A stretch of DNA of 64,000 nucleotides. Source: Zeimonas sp032027205. GTDB taxonomy: Bacteria; Pseudomonadota; Gammaproteobacteria; Burkholderiales; Burkholderiaceae_E. The translations under genes and the position numbers were made by a program. Below the pieces are notes generated by a model. It worked only from the letters and a program-made list of their open reading frames with translations. It made no database searches and was not told the origin of the DNA. The stretch spans positions 248,001 through 312,000 of the forward strand of contig JAVSMN010000001.1 in assembly GCA_032027205.1 (NCBI GenBank). Direction: 5' to 3'. Positions 52,632 through 60,433 of the stretch are shown in pieces (the stretch's first letter is position 1; every line of letters starts with the position of its first letter).

Positions 52632-54224
52632 ATGAACGAGAACCGACCTCTGACGATCCTGATCGCGGCGCTCGGCGGCGAAGGCGGCGGCGTACTGAAC
52701 GACTGGGTCGTCGCCTGCGCGATCGACCAGGGGCTGCCCGTGCAGGCCACGTCCGTCCCCGGCGTCGCGCAGCGCACCGGCTCCACCAGTTATTACGTCG
52801 AGGTGATGCGAGCGCCGGCGCCCGACGGCGCGCAACCGGTGTTCGCATTGAGCCCGATGCCCGGCGGCGTCGACGTCGTTGTCGCCAGCGAACTGCTCGA
52901 GGCGGCGCGAACGATCGAGCGCGGCTTCGTGCATCCGAAGCGCACGACGCTGATCTCGTCGTCGAGCCGCGTCTACACAACGCAGGAAAAGATGCAGATG
53001 GGCGACGGGCGATTCGACGAGTCGCTCGCGCACGCCGCGGCGAAGCGACTATCGGCGAAGTACCTGACGCTCGACATGGCGGCACTCGCCGCCGAGCACC
53101 GGACCGTGATCAGCGCCGTCATGTTCGGCGCACTCGCCGGCTCGGGCGTGCTGCCGTGGTCGCGCGAGGTCTGCGAGCGGGTGATCCGCGCCGGCGGTGT
53201 CGGCGTCGCGACCAGTCTGGCCGGTTTCGGCGCCGCCTATGATGCGGTCGCTACCGGCGCGGCGCACGAGGCCTTCGCCGCTGCGCAACCGGCGGGCCGC
53301 ACCGCTCCCGAGATGTGGGCGCCGCTGCTCGCGACGCTTCCCGCGTCGATGCGCGAAAACGCGGCGCACGGCGTCGTGCGCGTGCTCGACTACCAGGACG
53401 CACCCTACGCACGGCAATACGTCGAGCGCTTGCAGCGCCTGGCGGCCGCTGCCGGCGACGCGCAGGGCCAGCCGATGGTCGCGCGGGCACTGGCCGAGGC
53501 CGCGCGCTATCTGGCGCTTTGGATGAGCTACGAGGACGTCATCCGTGTCGCCGACCTGAAGTCGCGCCGCAGCCGGGTGGAACGCATCCGCAGCGAGGCA
53601 CGCGCGCGCGACGGCGAGATCGTCCGCATCGTCGAATACTTCAAGCCCGGCGTCGACGAACTCGCTTCCGTGCTGCCCGGCGGCCTGGGCAAGCGGCTGC
53701 GCGACTGGGCCGTGAAGAACAACAAGCTCGACACGCTGAACCGCGGCATGTACCTGCCGAGCACGCACCTCACCGGGTTCCTGATGCTGCGCACGCTCGC
53801 GAAGATGCGTCGGTTGCGCCGCGGATCGCTGCGCTTTCGCGAGGAGCAGGAGGCGATCGAGCGCTGGCTCGCCGCGCTCGAAAAGATGCTGCCGCTGTCC
53901 GCGGTGTTCGCCGCGGCGCTCGCGGAAGTGCCGCACGTGCTCAAGGGCTACGGCGACACGCATCGCCGCGGACGCGCGAGCTTCGCGCGCATCTTCGACA
54001 CGCTCGTCGTGCGCGGGCTGGAGTCGGCGACGCCGCCCGACGCGGACGCCGCGCAGGAGTTGCGTGGCGCGATCGCTGCAGCGTTGGCCGAGCCCGAAGG
54101 GCGCGAACTCGAAAAGACGCTCGAGCACGCAGGCATCGTTCCGCTGCCGCCGGTGGCCAAGCCGATCGTCTGGATGAAGAAGCCGCGGACGTCACAGACG
54201 AAGGAAGCTGCGCTCACGCGTTGA
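52632..54224 (+). CDS. iorB: indolepyruvate/arylpyruvate:ferredoxin oxidoreductase, beta subunit with C-terminal extension
   Basis: This 530-residue protein is much longer than archaeal IorB (about 200). Residues 1-195 are the gamma-type pyruvate ferredoxin oxidoreductase domain (LGGEGGGVLNDWVV, PGVAQRTGSTSYYVEV). About 230-500 form the helical extension (DUF6537-like) seen in proteobacterial enzymes, with YEDVIRVADLKSRRSR near 300. It is 5 bp after iorA. It works with IorA in anaerobic breakdown of phenylalanine, tyrosine or tryptophan, with ferredoxin as electron acceptor. Confidence 0.9.
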   Translation: MNENRPLTILIAALGGEGGGVLNDWVVACAIDQGLPVQATSVPGVAQRTGSTSYYVEVMRAPAPDGAQPVFALSPMPGGVDVVVASELLEAARTIERGFVHPKRTTLISSSSRVYTTQEKMQMGDGRFDESLAHAAAKRLSAKYLTLDMAALAAEHRTVISAVMFGALAGSGVLPWSREVCERVIRAGGVGVATSLAGFGAAYDAVATGAAHEAFAAAQPAGRTAPEMWAPLLATLPASMRENAAHGVVRVLDYQDAPYARQYVERLQRLAAAAGDAQGQPMVARALAEAARYLALWMSYEDVIRVADLKSRRSRVERIRSEARARDGEIVRIVEYFKPGVDELASVLPGGLGKRLRDWAVKNNKLDTLNRGMYLPSTHLTGFLMLRTLAKMRRLRRGSLRFREEQEAIERWLAALEKMLPLSAVFAAALAEVPHVLKGYGDTHRRGRASFARIFDTLVVRGLESATPPDADAAQELRGAIAAALAEPEGRELEKTLEHAGIVPLPPVAKPIVWMKKPRTSQTKEAALTR

Positions 54225-54226
54225 CC

Positions 54227-54349
54227 TCAACGACCTGAGGCGCCGATCTCGAATACGACGAGCCACGCGAGCACGATCGTCTCCGACGTCCCGATCGTCG
54301 TCCAGCACACGCGGCTCGGTTCCCGCCAGGCCGAGGACGCGCGCGTCAC
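54227..54349 (-). CDS. possible 40-residue membrane-prone small ORF
   Basis: A GTG at 54349 follows a GGAGAA ribosome-like site just after the HAD-UbiA stop on the same strand. The product would end ETIVLAWLVVFEIGASGR, one short hydrophobic stretch. Codon use is not obviously wrong, but length and lack of homologues known to me leave it unproven. The rest of the 150-bp gap contains only a weak 5-bp hairpin after iorB (54225-54240). Confidence 0.15.
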   Translation of the reverse strand: MTRASSAWREPSRVCWTTIGTSETIVLAWLVVFEIGASGR

Positions 54350-54374
54350 GACGATCGCGTTCTCCGAATGAGCG

Positions 54375-55877
54375 TCAGAACGGCAGGCGCAGCGTCGCGG
54401 CAGCGGCGAACAGCACGAGCAGAGCGCCGACGATCCAACGACTCGCGCGATCCTCGATCGCATGCACCAGCGGATCGTCGTGCATCTCGCCACGGGCGGT
54501 CGACAGCCACATGCGGCCAAGCAGGATCAGCAGCCCGACGAGCATCAGCCACAGCAGTTGGGGCGACGCGTAACGCTCGGTGACTTCCGACGTCTGCACG
54601 TAGAGCGCGAGCACGACCAGTGCGGCGAACGATGCGGCGATGCCCAGCGCCTGCAGCACCGGCAGGTCGCCGACGCGGTAGCCACGGCCGCCTACCGTCG
54701 CTTCGTCGCGCTCGAGTTGCGCGACGATCTCGCCGCAGCGCTTGACCAGCGCGAGCGAGAAGAACAGGAACACCGAGAACGCGAGCAGCCAGAACGACAC
54801 CTCGACGCCGATCGCCGCACCGCCGGCGAGCACGCGAACCGTGTACAGCCCGGCAAGCGCGGCGACGTCGAGCAGCGCGATCCGCTTGGCGAATCCCGAA
54901 TAGGCGCCGGTCATCACCAGGTACGCGAGCACCCAGCCGATGAAGGTGTTCCCCACCGCGAAAGCAATTGCGATGGACACCACGAAAAGCAGCGCCGCGG
55001 CGGCGAATCCGCTTCGCACCGACAGCTCGCCGGCCGCAAACGGCCGCAACCGCTTGCGCGGATGCCGGCGATCGGCGGAGAGATCGAGCAGGTCGTTGAG
55101 CAGGTAGCCGCTCGAAGCGGCGAGGCTGAAGGAGACGAAGGCCAGCGCAGCATCCAGGAGCGCCGGCATCTCGTCGACGCGAAACGAGGTGAGCAGCGGC
55201 ACGAGAACGAGCAGGTTCTTCAGCCACTGGTGCGGGCGCATCGCGCGCAGAAAGGCGCGCGCGCGCGCCGGCCACGGCGGGCGCGCATCGAACACTTCGA
55301 GCACCGTCGATTCGCGGCGCGCGGCGGCGAGCACGCGCGGGGAAGCGCCGACCACGATCGCCCGCCGCGCCTGCGCGAAAATCGCCACGTCCTCGGGCCC
55401 GTTGCCGCAGTAATCGAAGGGAGCGTCGCCCGCGTGCTCGCGGATCGCGGCGAGCTTGTTCGGCCCCTTCAGGTTGCGCCGGCCGTCGCTCGCCAGCACC
55501 GCATCGAACAGCGGATCGACAGGATCGCCACGCGCCGTCTCGACCGCCTCCGCGTCCTGTGCCGCCTGCGCTGCCTCGGCCGCAAGCGCGGCATCGGCCG
55601 CCGTCGCGAGCACCACCCGGCGACCGCGAGCGCGTTGCCCGCGCAACCAGCCGACGAAGCGCTCGTTGCGCGGCATCGTCGCGACGTCGGTCTGTCCGAT
55701 CGCGGCGAGCCTTCGCTTGAGCGCGGCGCGCCCCTGCAACAACGCGAACAGTGCGAGCAGGCCCGCAAACGGGTTCGCCCGCAGCGCAGCGGCGAAGGAC
55801 TCCCACAGCGTGTCCGTGCGCAGCAGGCAGCCATCGAGATCGACGTACAGGGGAATGCTTCGGTCGTCGCCGTTCAT
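54375..55877 (-). CDS. HAD-like phosphatase fused to UbiA-type prenyltransferase
   Basis: This 500-residue protein has two parts. Residues 1-215 are a HAD domain starting LYVDLDGCLLRTDTLWESF (catalytic Asp pair DLDG) with FDYCGNGPEDVAIF later. Residues 215-500 are a UbiA membrane prenyltransferase with about eight helices and the prenyl-diphosphate motif NDLLDLSADRRHPRKRLRP. Such fusions resemble the decaprenyl-phosphate 5-phosphoribosyltransferase family (DprE-type arabinose precursor route) and act at the inner membrane. The natural acceptor here is unknown. It is 32 bp downstream of the TetR gene. Confidence 0.86.
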   Translation of the reverse strand: MNGDDRSIPLYVDLDGCLLRTDTLWESFAAALRANPFAGLLALFALLQGRAALKRRLAAIGQTDVATMPRNERFVGWLRGQRARGRRVVLATAADAALAAEAAQAAQDAEAVETARGDPVDPLFDAVLASDGRRNLKGPNKLAAIREHAGDAPFDYCGNGPEDVAIFAQARRAIVVGASPRVLAAARRESTVLEVFDARPPWPARARAFLRAMRPHQWLKNLLVLVPLLTSFRVDEMPALLDAALAFVSFSLAASSGYLLNDLLDLSADRRHPRKRLRPFAAGELSVRSGFAAAALLFVVSIAIAFAVGNTFIGWVLAYLVMTGAYSGFAKRIALLDVAALAGLYTVRVLAGGAAIGVEVSFWLLAFSVFLFFSLALVKRCGEIVAQLERDEATVGGRGYRVGDLPVLQALGIAASFAALVVLALYVQTSEVTERYASPQLLWLMLVGLLILLGRMWLSTARGEMHDDPLVHAIEDRASRWIVGALLVLFAAAATLRLPF

Positions 55878-55909
55878 CGCGACGCGATTATAGGCAGCCG
55901 GGCGCAGCG

Positions 55910-56578
55910 CTAGCGCGACTCGAGGCGCTGCTCGAGGCGCTGCACGCGACGCGCCAGGCCGCGCACGTCGTCGTCGGCGGGCGCCGACCAGCCGGACCAC
56001 AGCAACTCGACGATGGCAGCCGCCGTCTTCGCGGGGACGAAGCCGCGCCGCAGCGCGAGCCGCGTCCACACGTGATGCTCGAGCCCGCCGAAGACGAGGT
56101 CGCGCGCGAGCGCCGCATCCAGGTCGCGGCGCAGCTCGCCGCGCTCGACGCCGTCGCGCAGCGTGCGCATCAGGAACTGGCCGTAGCGCCGGTTCAGCTC
56201 GTGCAACCGGGAGCCGAAATACGGGCCGTGGCCGCGCGACTCGCGCACGATCAGCCGTGCGAAGGCGGGATCGTCGATCGCAATGCGCAGGTGCCGGGCG
56301 ATCAGGTAGTTCAGCCGCGCGCGCGTATCGACGATGGCGGCGAAGCCCGCCTCGACGTCGGCGATCAGCCGGTCGTAGAACGCGACGAGCAGCGAATCGA
56401 GCAGCTCGCGCTTGCTGCGGAAATAGGTGTAGATCGTCCCCTCGACGCAGCCTGCGCGCGCGGCGATCTCGGCCACCGAAGCGTCGTCGAACGGGCGCTC
56501 GAGGAAGACCTCGCGGGCGGCGGCGAGGATCTCGTCGCGACGAACCGGTTTTCGCCTGCGGGGCAATGGTGCGGACAT
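55910..56578 (-). CDS. TetR/AcrR-family regulator
   Basis: This is a 222-residue regulator. The N-terminal helix-turn-helix (RRDEILAAAREVFLERPFDDASVAEIAARAGCVEGTIYTYFRSKRELL) lies at residues 14-60 and the ligand domain follows. It is divergent from the SDR-carboxylase operon with a palindrome just before the SDR start, so it most likely represses that operon and senses an acyl-CoA intermediate, as AtuR/LiuR-type circuits do. It precedes HAD-UbiA on the same strand. Confidence 0.9.
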   Translation of the reverse strand: MSAPLPRRRKPVRRDEILAAAREVFLERPFDDASVAEIAARAGCVEGTIYTYFRSKRELLDSLLVAFYDRLIADVEAGFAAIVDTRARLNYLIARHLRIAIDDPAFARLIVRESRGHGPYFGSRLHELNRRYGQFLMRTLRDGVERGELRRDLDAALARDLVFGGLEHHVWTRLALRRGFVPAKTAAAIVELLWSGWSAPADDDVRGLARRVQRLEQRLESR

Positions 56579-56704
56579 CGTTCGGGCCGATCGTGAGCGC
56601 GGCTCAGTATAGGAAGAGAAGGCAGAAGGGGGAAGGGCAGGAGGCGGGACCGGAGTACGCGGATGCTGCGGTGCGGCTTGACGCGACAGGATGCGCCGGG
56701 CACT

Positions 56705-56725
56705 TTATTGAGTACTGCTCATTAA
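56705..56725. promoter_or_regulatory. palindrome TTATTGAG-N5-CTCATTAA, probable TetR operator
   Basis: Inverted repeat with 7 of 8 paired positions, ending 8 bp before the SDR ATG. A TTGACG at 56678-56683 could be the -35 of the operon promoter, so a repressor here would block transcription. A purine-rich tract (about 56609-56645) fills the rest of the 155-bp gap. Confidence 0.6.
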
Positions 56726-56733
56726 TTCGTGCG

Positions 56734-57621
56734 ATGACCTCCTCCGAGTACCGCAGCGTGTTCCGCCCCGGACTATTCGCCGGGCGCGTCGTGCTCGTCA
56801 CAGGAGGCGGCTCAGGCATCGGCCGCTGCACGGCGCACGAGCTGGCTGCGCTCGGCGCCTCGGTCGCCCTGGTCGGCCGCACGCCCGGCAAGCTCGAGGC
56901 GGTGGCCGCCGAGTTGCAGCACGCCGGCACGCGCATCACGCATCACCCTCTCGACATCCGCGACGAGGCGTCGGTGCAGCGGGTCGTCGGCGAGGTGCTT
57001 GGCGAACACGGCCGGCTCGACGGCGTCGTGAACAATGCCGGCGGCCAGTTCCCTGCCGCTGCCGAGAGCATCTCGCTCAACGGATGGGAGGCGGTCGTTC
57101 GCACGAACCTGGGCGGCGGCTTCCTCGTCGCGCGCGAGGCGTACCGCCAGTACCTGCACGAGCACGGCGGCGCGATCGTCAACCTCATCGCCGACATGTG
57201 GGGCGGCATGCCGGGGATGTCGCATTCGGGCGCTGCCCGGGCCGGAATGTTGAACCTCACCGAATCGCTCGCCGTCGAATGGGCGCGCAGCGGCGTTCGC
57301 GTCAACGCGGTGGCGCCTGGATGGATCGCCTCCAGCGGGCTCGACCGCTATCCGCCGGAAACCGTCGCGCAACTTCGCCGGTTGCGTCGGGTCGTGCCGC
57401 TGCAGCGCCTGGGAACCGAAGCCGAGGTCTCGGCGGCGATCGTCTTCCTGCTGTCCCCGGCAGCGGCATTCATCACCGGCAGTTGTATCCGGGTCGACGG
57501 TGGCGTACCCAATGCGCGGCACACCTGGCCTGCCCAACCGGTGGAGCACGACAGCGACGCGACGCGACCGTTCGACGCCTTCCCGCTCGCGAGCCGGCCG
57601 CGCGTGCTCGACGAGCCCTGA
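56734..57621 (+). CDS. SDR-family protein with altered catalytic site (dienoyl-CoA-reductase-like)
   Basis: This is a 295-residue Rossmann protein. The NAD(P) motif TGGGSGIG is near 24-31, NNAGG near 101 and an AVAPGWI segment near 190. The usual YxxxK catalytic pair is replaced: the stretch reads SHSGAARAGM, giving Ser for Tyr and Arg for Lys. The HxGxAxAG pattern recalls peroxisomal-type 2,4-dienoyl-CoA reductases, which work differently from classical SDRs. It is the first gene of a carboxylase operon. SDR genes atuB/atuG occur in terpene-utilisation clusters. Confidence 0.85.
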   Translation: MTSSEYRSVFRPGLFAGRVVLVTGGGSGIGRCTAHELAALGASVALVGRTPGKLEAVAAELQHAGTRITHHPLDIRDEASVQRVVGEVLGEHGRLDGVVNNAGGQFPAAAESISLNGWEAVVRTNLGGGFLVAREAYRQYLHEHGGAIVNLIADMWGGMPGMSHSGAARAGMLNLTESLAVEWARSGVRVNAVAPGWIASSGLDRYPPETVAQLRRLRRVVPLQRLGTEAEVSAAIVFLLSPAAAFITGSCIRVDGGVPNARHTWPAQPVEHDSDATRPFDAFPLASRPRVLDEP

Positions 57622-57644
57622 AGCGCGGCTGCTACGCAACGCGA

Positions 57645-59258
57645 ATGCGCCGTCTCGACACGCAGATCGACACCGGCAGCGCGACGTTCGCGACGCGCCG
57701 GGCAGCGATGCTCGAGCGCATCGGCGAGTTGCGCGCGCTCGAGCAACGGTCCCGGGACGCCTCCGCGCGCGCCGGGCCGCTGTTCGAGCGGCGCGGCCAG
57801 CTGCTGCCGCGCGAACGGCTCGCCCGGCTGCTCGACACGGGCAGTCCGTGGCTCGAGCTGTCGACCCTCGCCGGCTACCGGCTCGACGACGCCGACGCGC
57901 AGCGCAGCGTCCCCGGCGCGGGCGTCCTGTGCGGCATCGGCTTCGTCTCGTCCACGCGCTGCGTCGTCGTCGTCAACGATTCCGGCATCGACGCCGGTGC
58001 GATCCAGAGCATGGGCGGCGAGAAGATCCTGCGCGCGCAGCAGATCGCGCTCGAGAACCGGCTGCCGCTCGTGCAGTCCATCGAATCGGCCGGCGCGAAC
58101 CTGCTGCGCTACCGGGTCGAGGATTTCGTCCAGGGCGGTCGCCTGTTTCACAACCTCGCGCGCCTGTCCGCCGCCGGCATTCCGGTGATCGCGGTCGTGC
58201 ACGGCTCGTCCACCGCCGGCGGCGCGTATCTGCCCGGGCTGTCCGACTACGTCGTCATGGTGCGCGGGCGCGCCAAGGCCTTCCTCGCCGGCCCGCCGCT
58301 GCTGCAGGCGGCCACCGGCGAGATCGCCACTGACGAAGAACTCGGCGGCGCCGAGATGCACGCGCGGGTTTCCGGGCTCGCCGACTATCTCGCCGACGAC
58401 GACGAGGACGCGATCCGGATCGCGCGCGAGGTGATCGGCCGGCTGGGCTTCGGCAACGACACGCCGCCGCCTCGCTTCGACGAACCGCTGCACGCGCCCG
58501 ACGAACTCGCCGGCGTCGTCCCGCTCGACTTCCGCGAGCCCTTCGACATGCGCGAGGTGATCACGCGCGTCGTCGATGGCTCGCGGTTCCTCGAGTTCCA
58601 GCCCGACTACGGTCCTGAAACCGTTTGCGGCCACGCCGAACTGCACGGTCACCGCATCGGCATCGTCACGAACAACGGTCCGATCGACCCGGCCGGCGCA
58701 AACAAGGCCACGCATTTCATCCAGGCCTGCTGCCAGAGCGCGACGGCGCTCGTCTATCTGCAGAACACCACCGGCTACATCGTCGGACGCGCCAGCGAGC
58801 AGGCCGGCATGATCAAGCACGGCTCGAAGATGATCCAGGCCGTCTCCAACGCCACGGTGCCGTCGATCACGCTGCATTGCGGCGCCTCGTTCGGCGCCGG
58901 CAACTACGGCATGTGCGGCCGCGCATTCGGCGCGCGTTTCGTCTTCTCGTGGCCGAATGCGCGCACCGCCGTCATGGGCGGCGAGCAGGCCGCGCTCACC
59001 ATGCGCATCGTCAGCGAATCCACCGCGCGCCGACGCGGCGAGCCGGTCGACGAGGCGAAGCTCGATGCGTTGTCGGCGCGCATCGTCGAGCACTTCGAGG
59101 CGCAGGCCGGCGTACTGCACACGAGCGCGAGGCTGCTCGACGACGGCATCGTCGACCCGCGCGACACGCGCAAGCTGCTCGGCTTCCTGCTCGACGCCTG
59201 CACGCAGGCGCAAGCGCGCGCATTGCACCCGACGAGCTTCGGCGTCGCGCGTCCCTGA
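57645..59258 (+). CDS. acyl-CoA carboxylase beta (carboxyltransferase) subunit, methylcrotonyl/geranyl type
   Basis: This is a 537-residue two-domain carboxyltransferase. The N-half (about 30-280) has VHGSSTAGGAYLPGLSDY; the C-half (about 290-530) has NNGPIDPAGANKATHFIQ and GASFGAGNYGMCGRAF. The size and GMCGRAF ending match methylcrotonyl- or geranyl-CoA carboxylase beta chains (LiuB/AtuC), not propionyl- or acetyl-CoA carboxylase. It transfers CO2 from biotin to a 3-methyl-2-enoyl-CoA. The neighbouring genes do not decide between leucine and terpene substrates. Confidence 0.9.
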   Translation: MRRLDTQIDTGSATFATRRAAMLERIGELRALEQRSRDASARAGPLFERRGQLLPRERLARLLDTGSPWLELSTLAGYRLDDADAQRSVPGAGVLCGIGFVSSTRCVVVVNDSGIDAGAIQSMGGEKILRAQQIALENRLPLVQSIESAGANLLRYRVEDFVQGGRLFHNLARLSAAGIPVIAVVHGSSTAGGAYLPGLSDYVVMVRGRAKAFLAGPPLLQAATGEIATDEELGGAEMHARVSGLADYLADDDEDAIRIAREVIGRLGFGNDTPPPRFDEPLHAPDELAGVVPLDFREPFDMREVITRVVDGSRFLEFQPDYGPETVCGHAELHGHRIGIVTNNGPIDPAGANKATHFIQACCQSATALVYLQNTTGYIVGRASEQAGMIKHGSKMIQAVSNATVPSITLHCGASFGAGNYGMCGRAFGARFVFSWPNARTAVMGGEQAALTMRIVSESTARRRGEPVDEAKLDALSARIVEHFEAQAGVLHTSARLLDDGIVDPRDTRKLLGFLLDACTQAQARALHPTSFGVARP

Positions 59259-59284
59259 ACCGCTTTCCGCCCACGCACATCGCG

Positions 59285-60433
59285 ATGATCTATACCGAAG
59301 AGCACGAACGGCTGATGGATTCGGTGCGCCGCTTCGTCGACGCCGAGATCAACCCCCACGTCGAGGAGTGGGAGCGCGCCGGCGTGTTTCCCGCGCGTGA
59401 GTTGTTCCGCAAGATGGGAGACCTCGGCTTTCTCGGCGTGACGAAACCGATCGAGTATGGCGGGTCGGGCCTGGACTACTCGTATTCGATCGCGGTGGCC
59501 GAAGCGCTCGGCCACGCGCACTGCGGCGGCGTGCCGATGGCGATCGGCGTGCAGACCGACATGGCCACGCCCGCCCTCGCCCGCTTCGGCAGCGACGAAC
59601 TGAAGCGCGAGTTCCTTGCACCGTCGATCGCGGGCGAGCGCGTCGCGTGCCTCGGCGTGTCCGAGACGGGCGCCGGCTCCGACGTCGCGTCGATTCGCAC
59701 CTTCGCGCACAAGGACGGCGACGACTACCGCATCCGTGGCGGCAAGATGTGGACGACCAGCGGCACGCAGGCCGACTGGATGTGCCTGCTGGCCAACACC
59801 TCCGACGGCGCGCCGCATCGGAACAAGACGCTGATCTGCGTTCCGATGGACACGCCCGGCGTACAGGTCGCGCGCAAGCTGGAGAAGACCGGCATGCGCT
59901 CGTCGGACACGGCGCAGATCTTCCTCGACGACGTGCGCGTGCCGCAGCGCTACCGCATCGGCGAGGAAGGCATGGGCTTCGCCTACCAGATGATGCAGTT
60001 CCAGGAAGAACGGCTGTGGGCGGCAGCGAACTCGCTCGCCGCCAGCGCGATCCTCACCGAAACGATCGACTACCTGCGCGAACGCAAGGCCTTCGGCCAA
60101 CCGCTGCTCGCCAACCAGTACGTCCACTTCAAGCTCGCCGAGCTGAACACCGAGATCGAATGCCTGCGTGCGCTGCTGTACCGCGCGGTCGAGCTGTACG
60201 TCGGCGGCGCCGACGTCACGCAGCTCGCCTCCATGGCCAAGCTCAAGGCCGGGCGCGTCTCGCGCGAAGTGGCCGACTGGTGCGTGCAGTTCTGGGGCGG
60301 CATGGGCTACATCGACGACACGCGCGTGAACCGATACTGGCGCGACTCCCGGCTCGGCTCGATCGGCGGCGGCGCCGACGAGGTGATGCTCGGCATCATC
60401 GCCAAGACGATGGGCATCCTGCCGCGCGCATGA
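59285..60433 (+). CDS. acyl-CoA dehydrogenase, isovaleryl/citronellyl type
   Basis: This is a 382-residue FAD enzyme. CLGVSETGAGSDV lies near 122-134, the catalytic glutamate is probably E242 in the QEERLW helix as in isovaleryl-CoA dehydrogenase, and the C-terminal SIGGGADEVM lacks the MCAD-type Glu. The IVD-like base position suits a 3-methyl-branched acyl-CoA. It is 26 bp after the carboxylase beta gene and overlaps the alpha gene by 4 bp, so dehydrogenation and carboxylation are co-expressed. Confidence 0.9.
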   Translation: MIYTEEHERLMDSVRRFVDAEINPHVEEWERAGVFPARELFRKMGDLGFLGVTKPIEYGGSGLDYSYSIAVAEALGHAHCGGVPMAIGVQTDMATPALARFGSDELKREFLAPSIAGERVACLGVSETGAGSDVASIRTFAHKDGDDYRIRGGKMWTTSGTQADWMCLLANTSDGAPHRNKTLICVPMDTPGVQVARKLEKTGMRSSDTAQIFLDDVRVPQRYRIGEEGMGFAYQMMQFQEERLWAAANSLAASAILTETIDYLRERKAFGQPLLANQYVHFKLAELNTEIECLRALLYRAVELYVGGADVTQLASMAKLKAGRVSREVADWCVQFWGGMGYIDDTRVNRYWRDSRLGSIGGGADEVMLGIIAKTMGILPRA

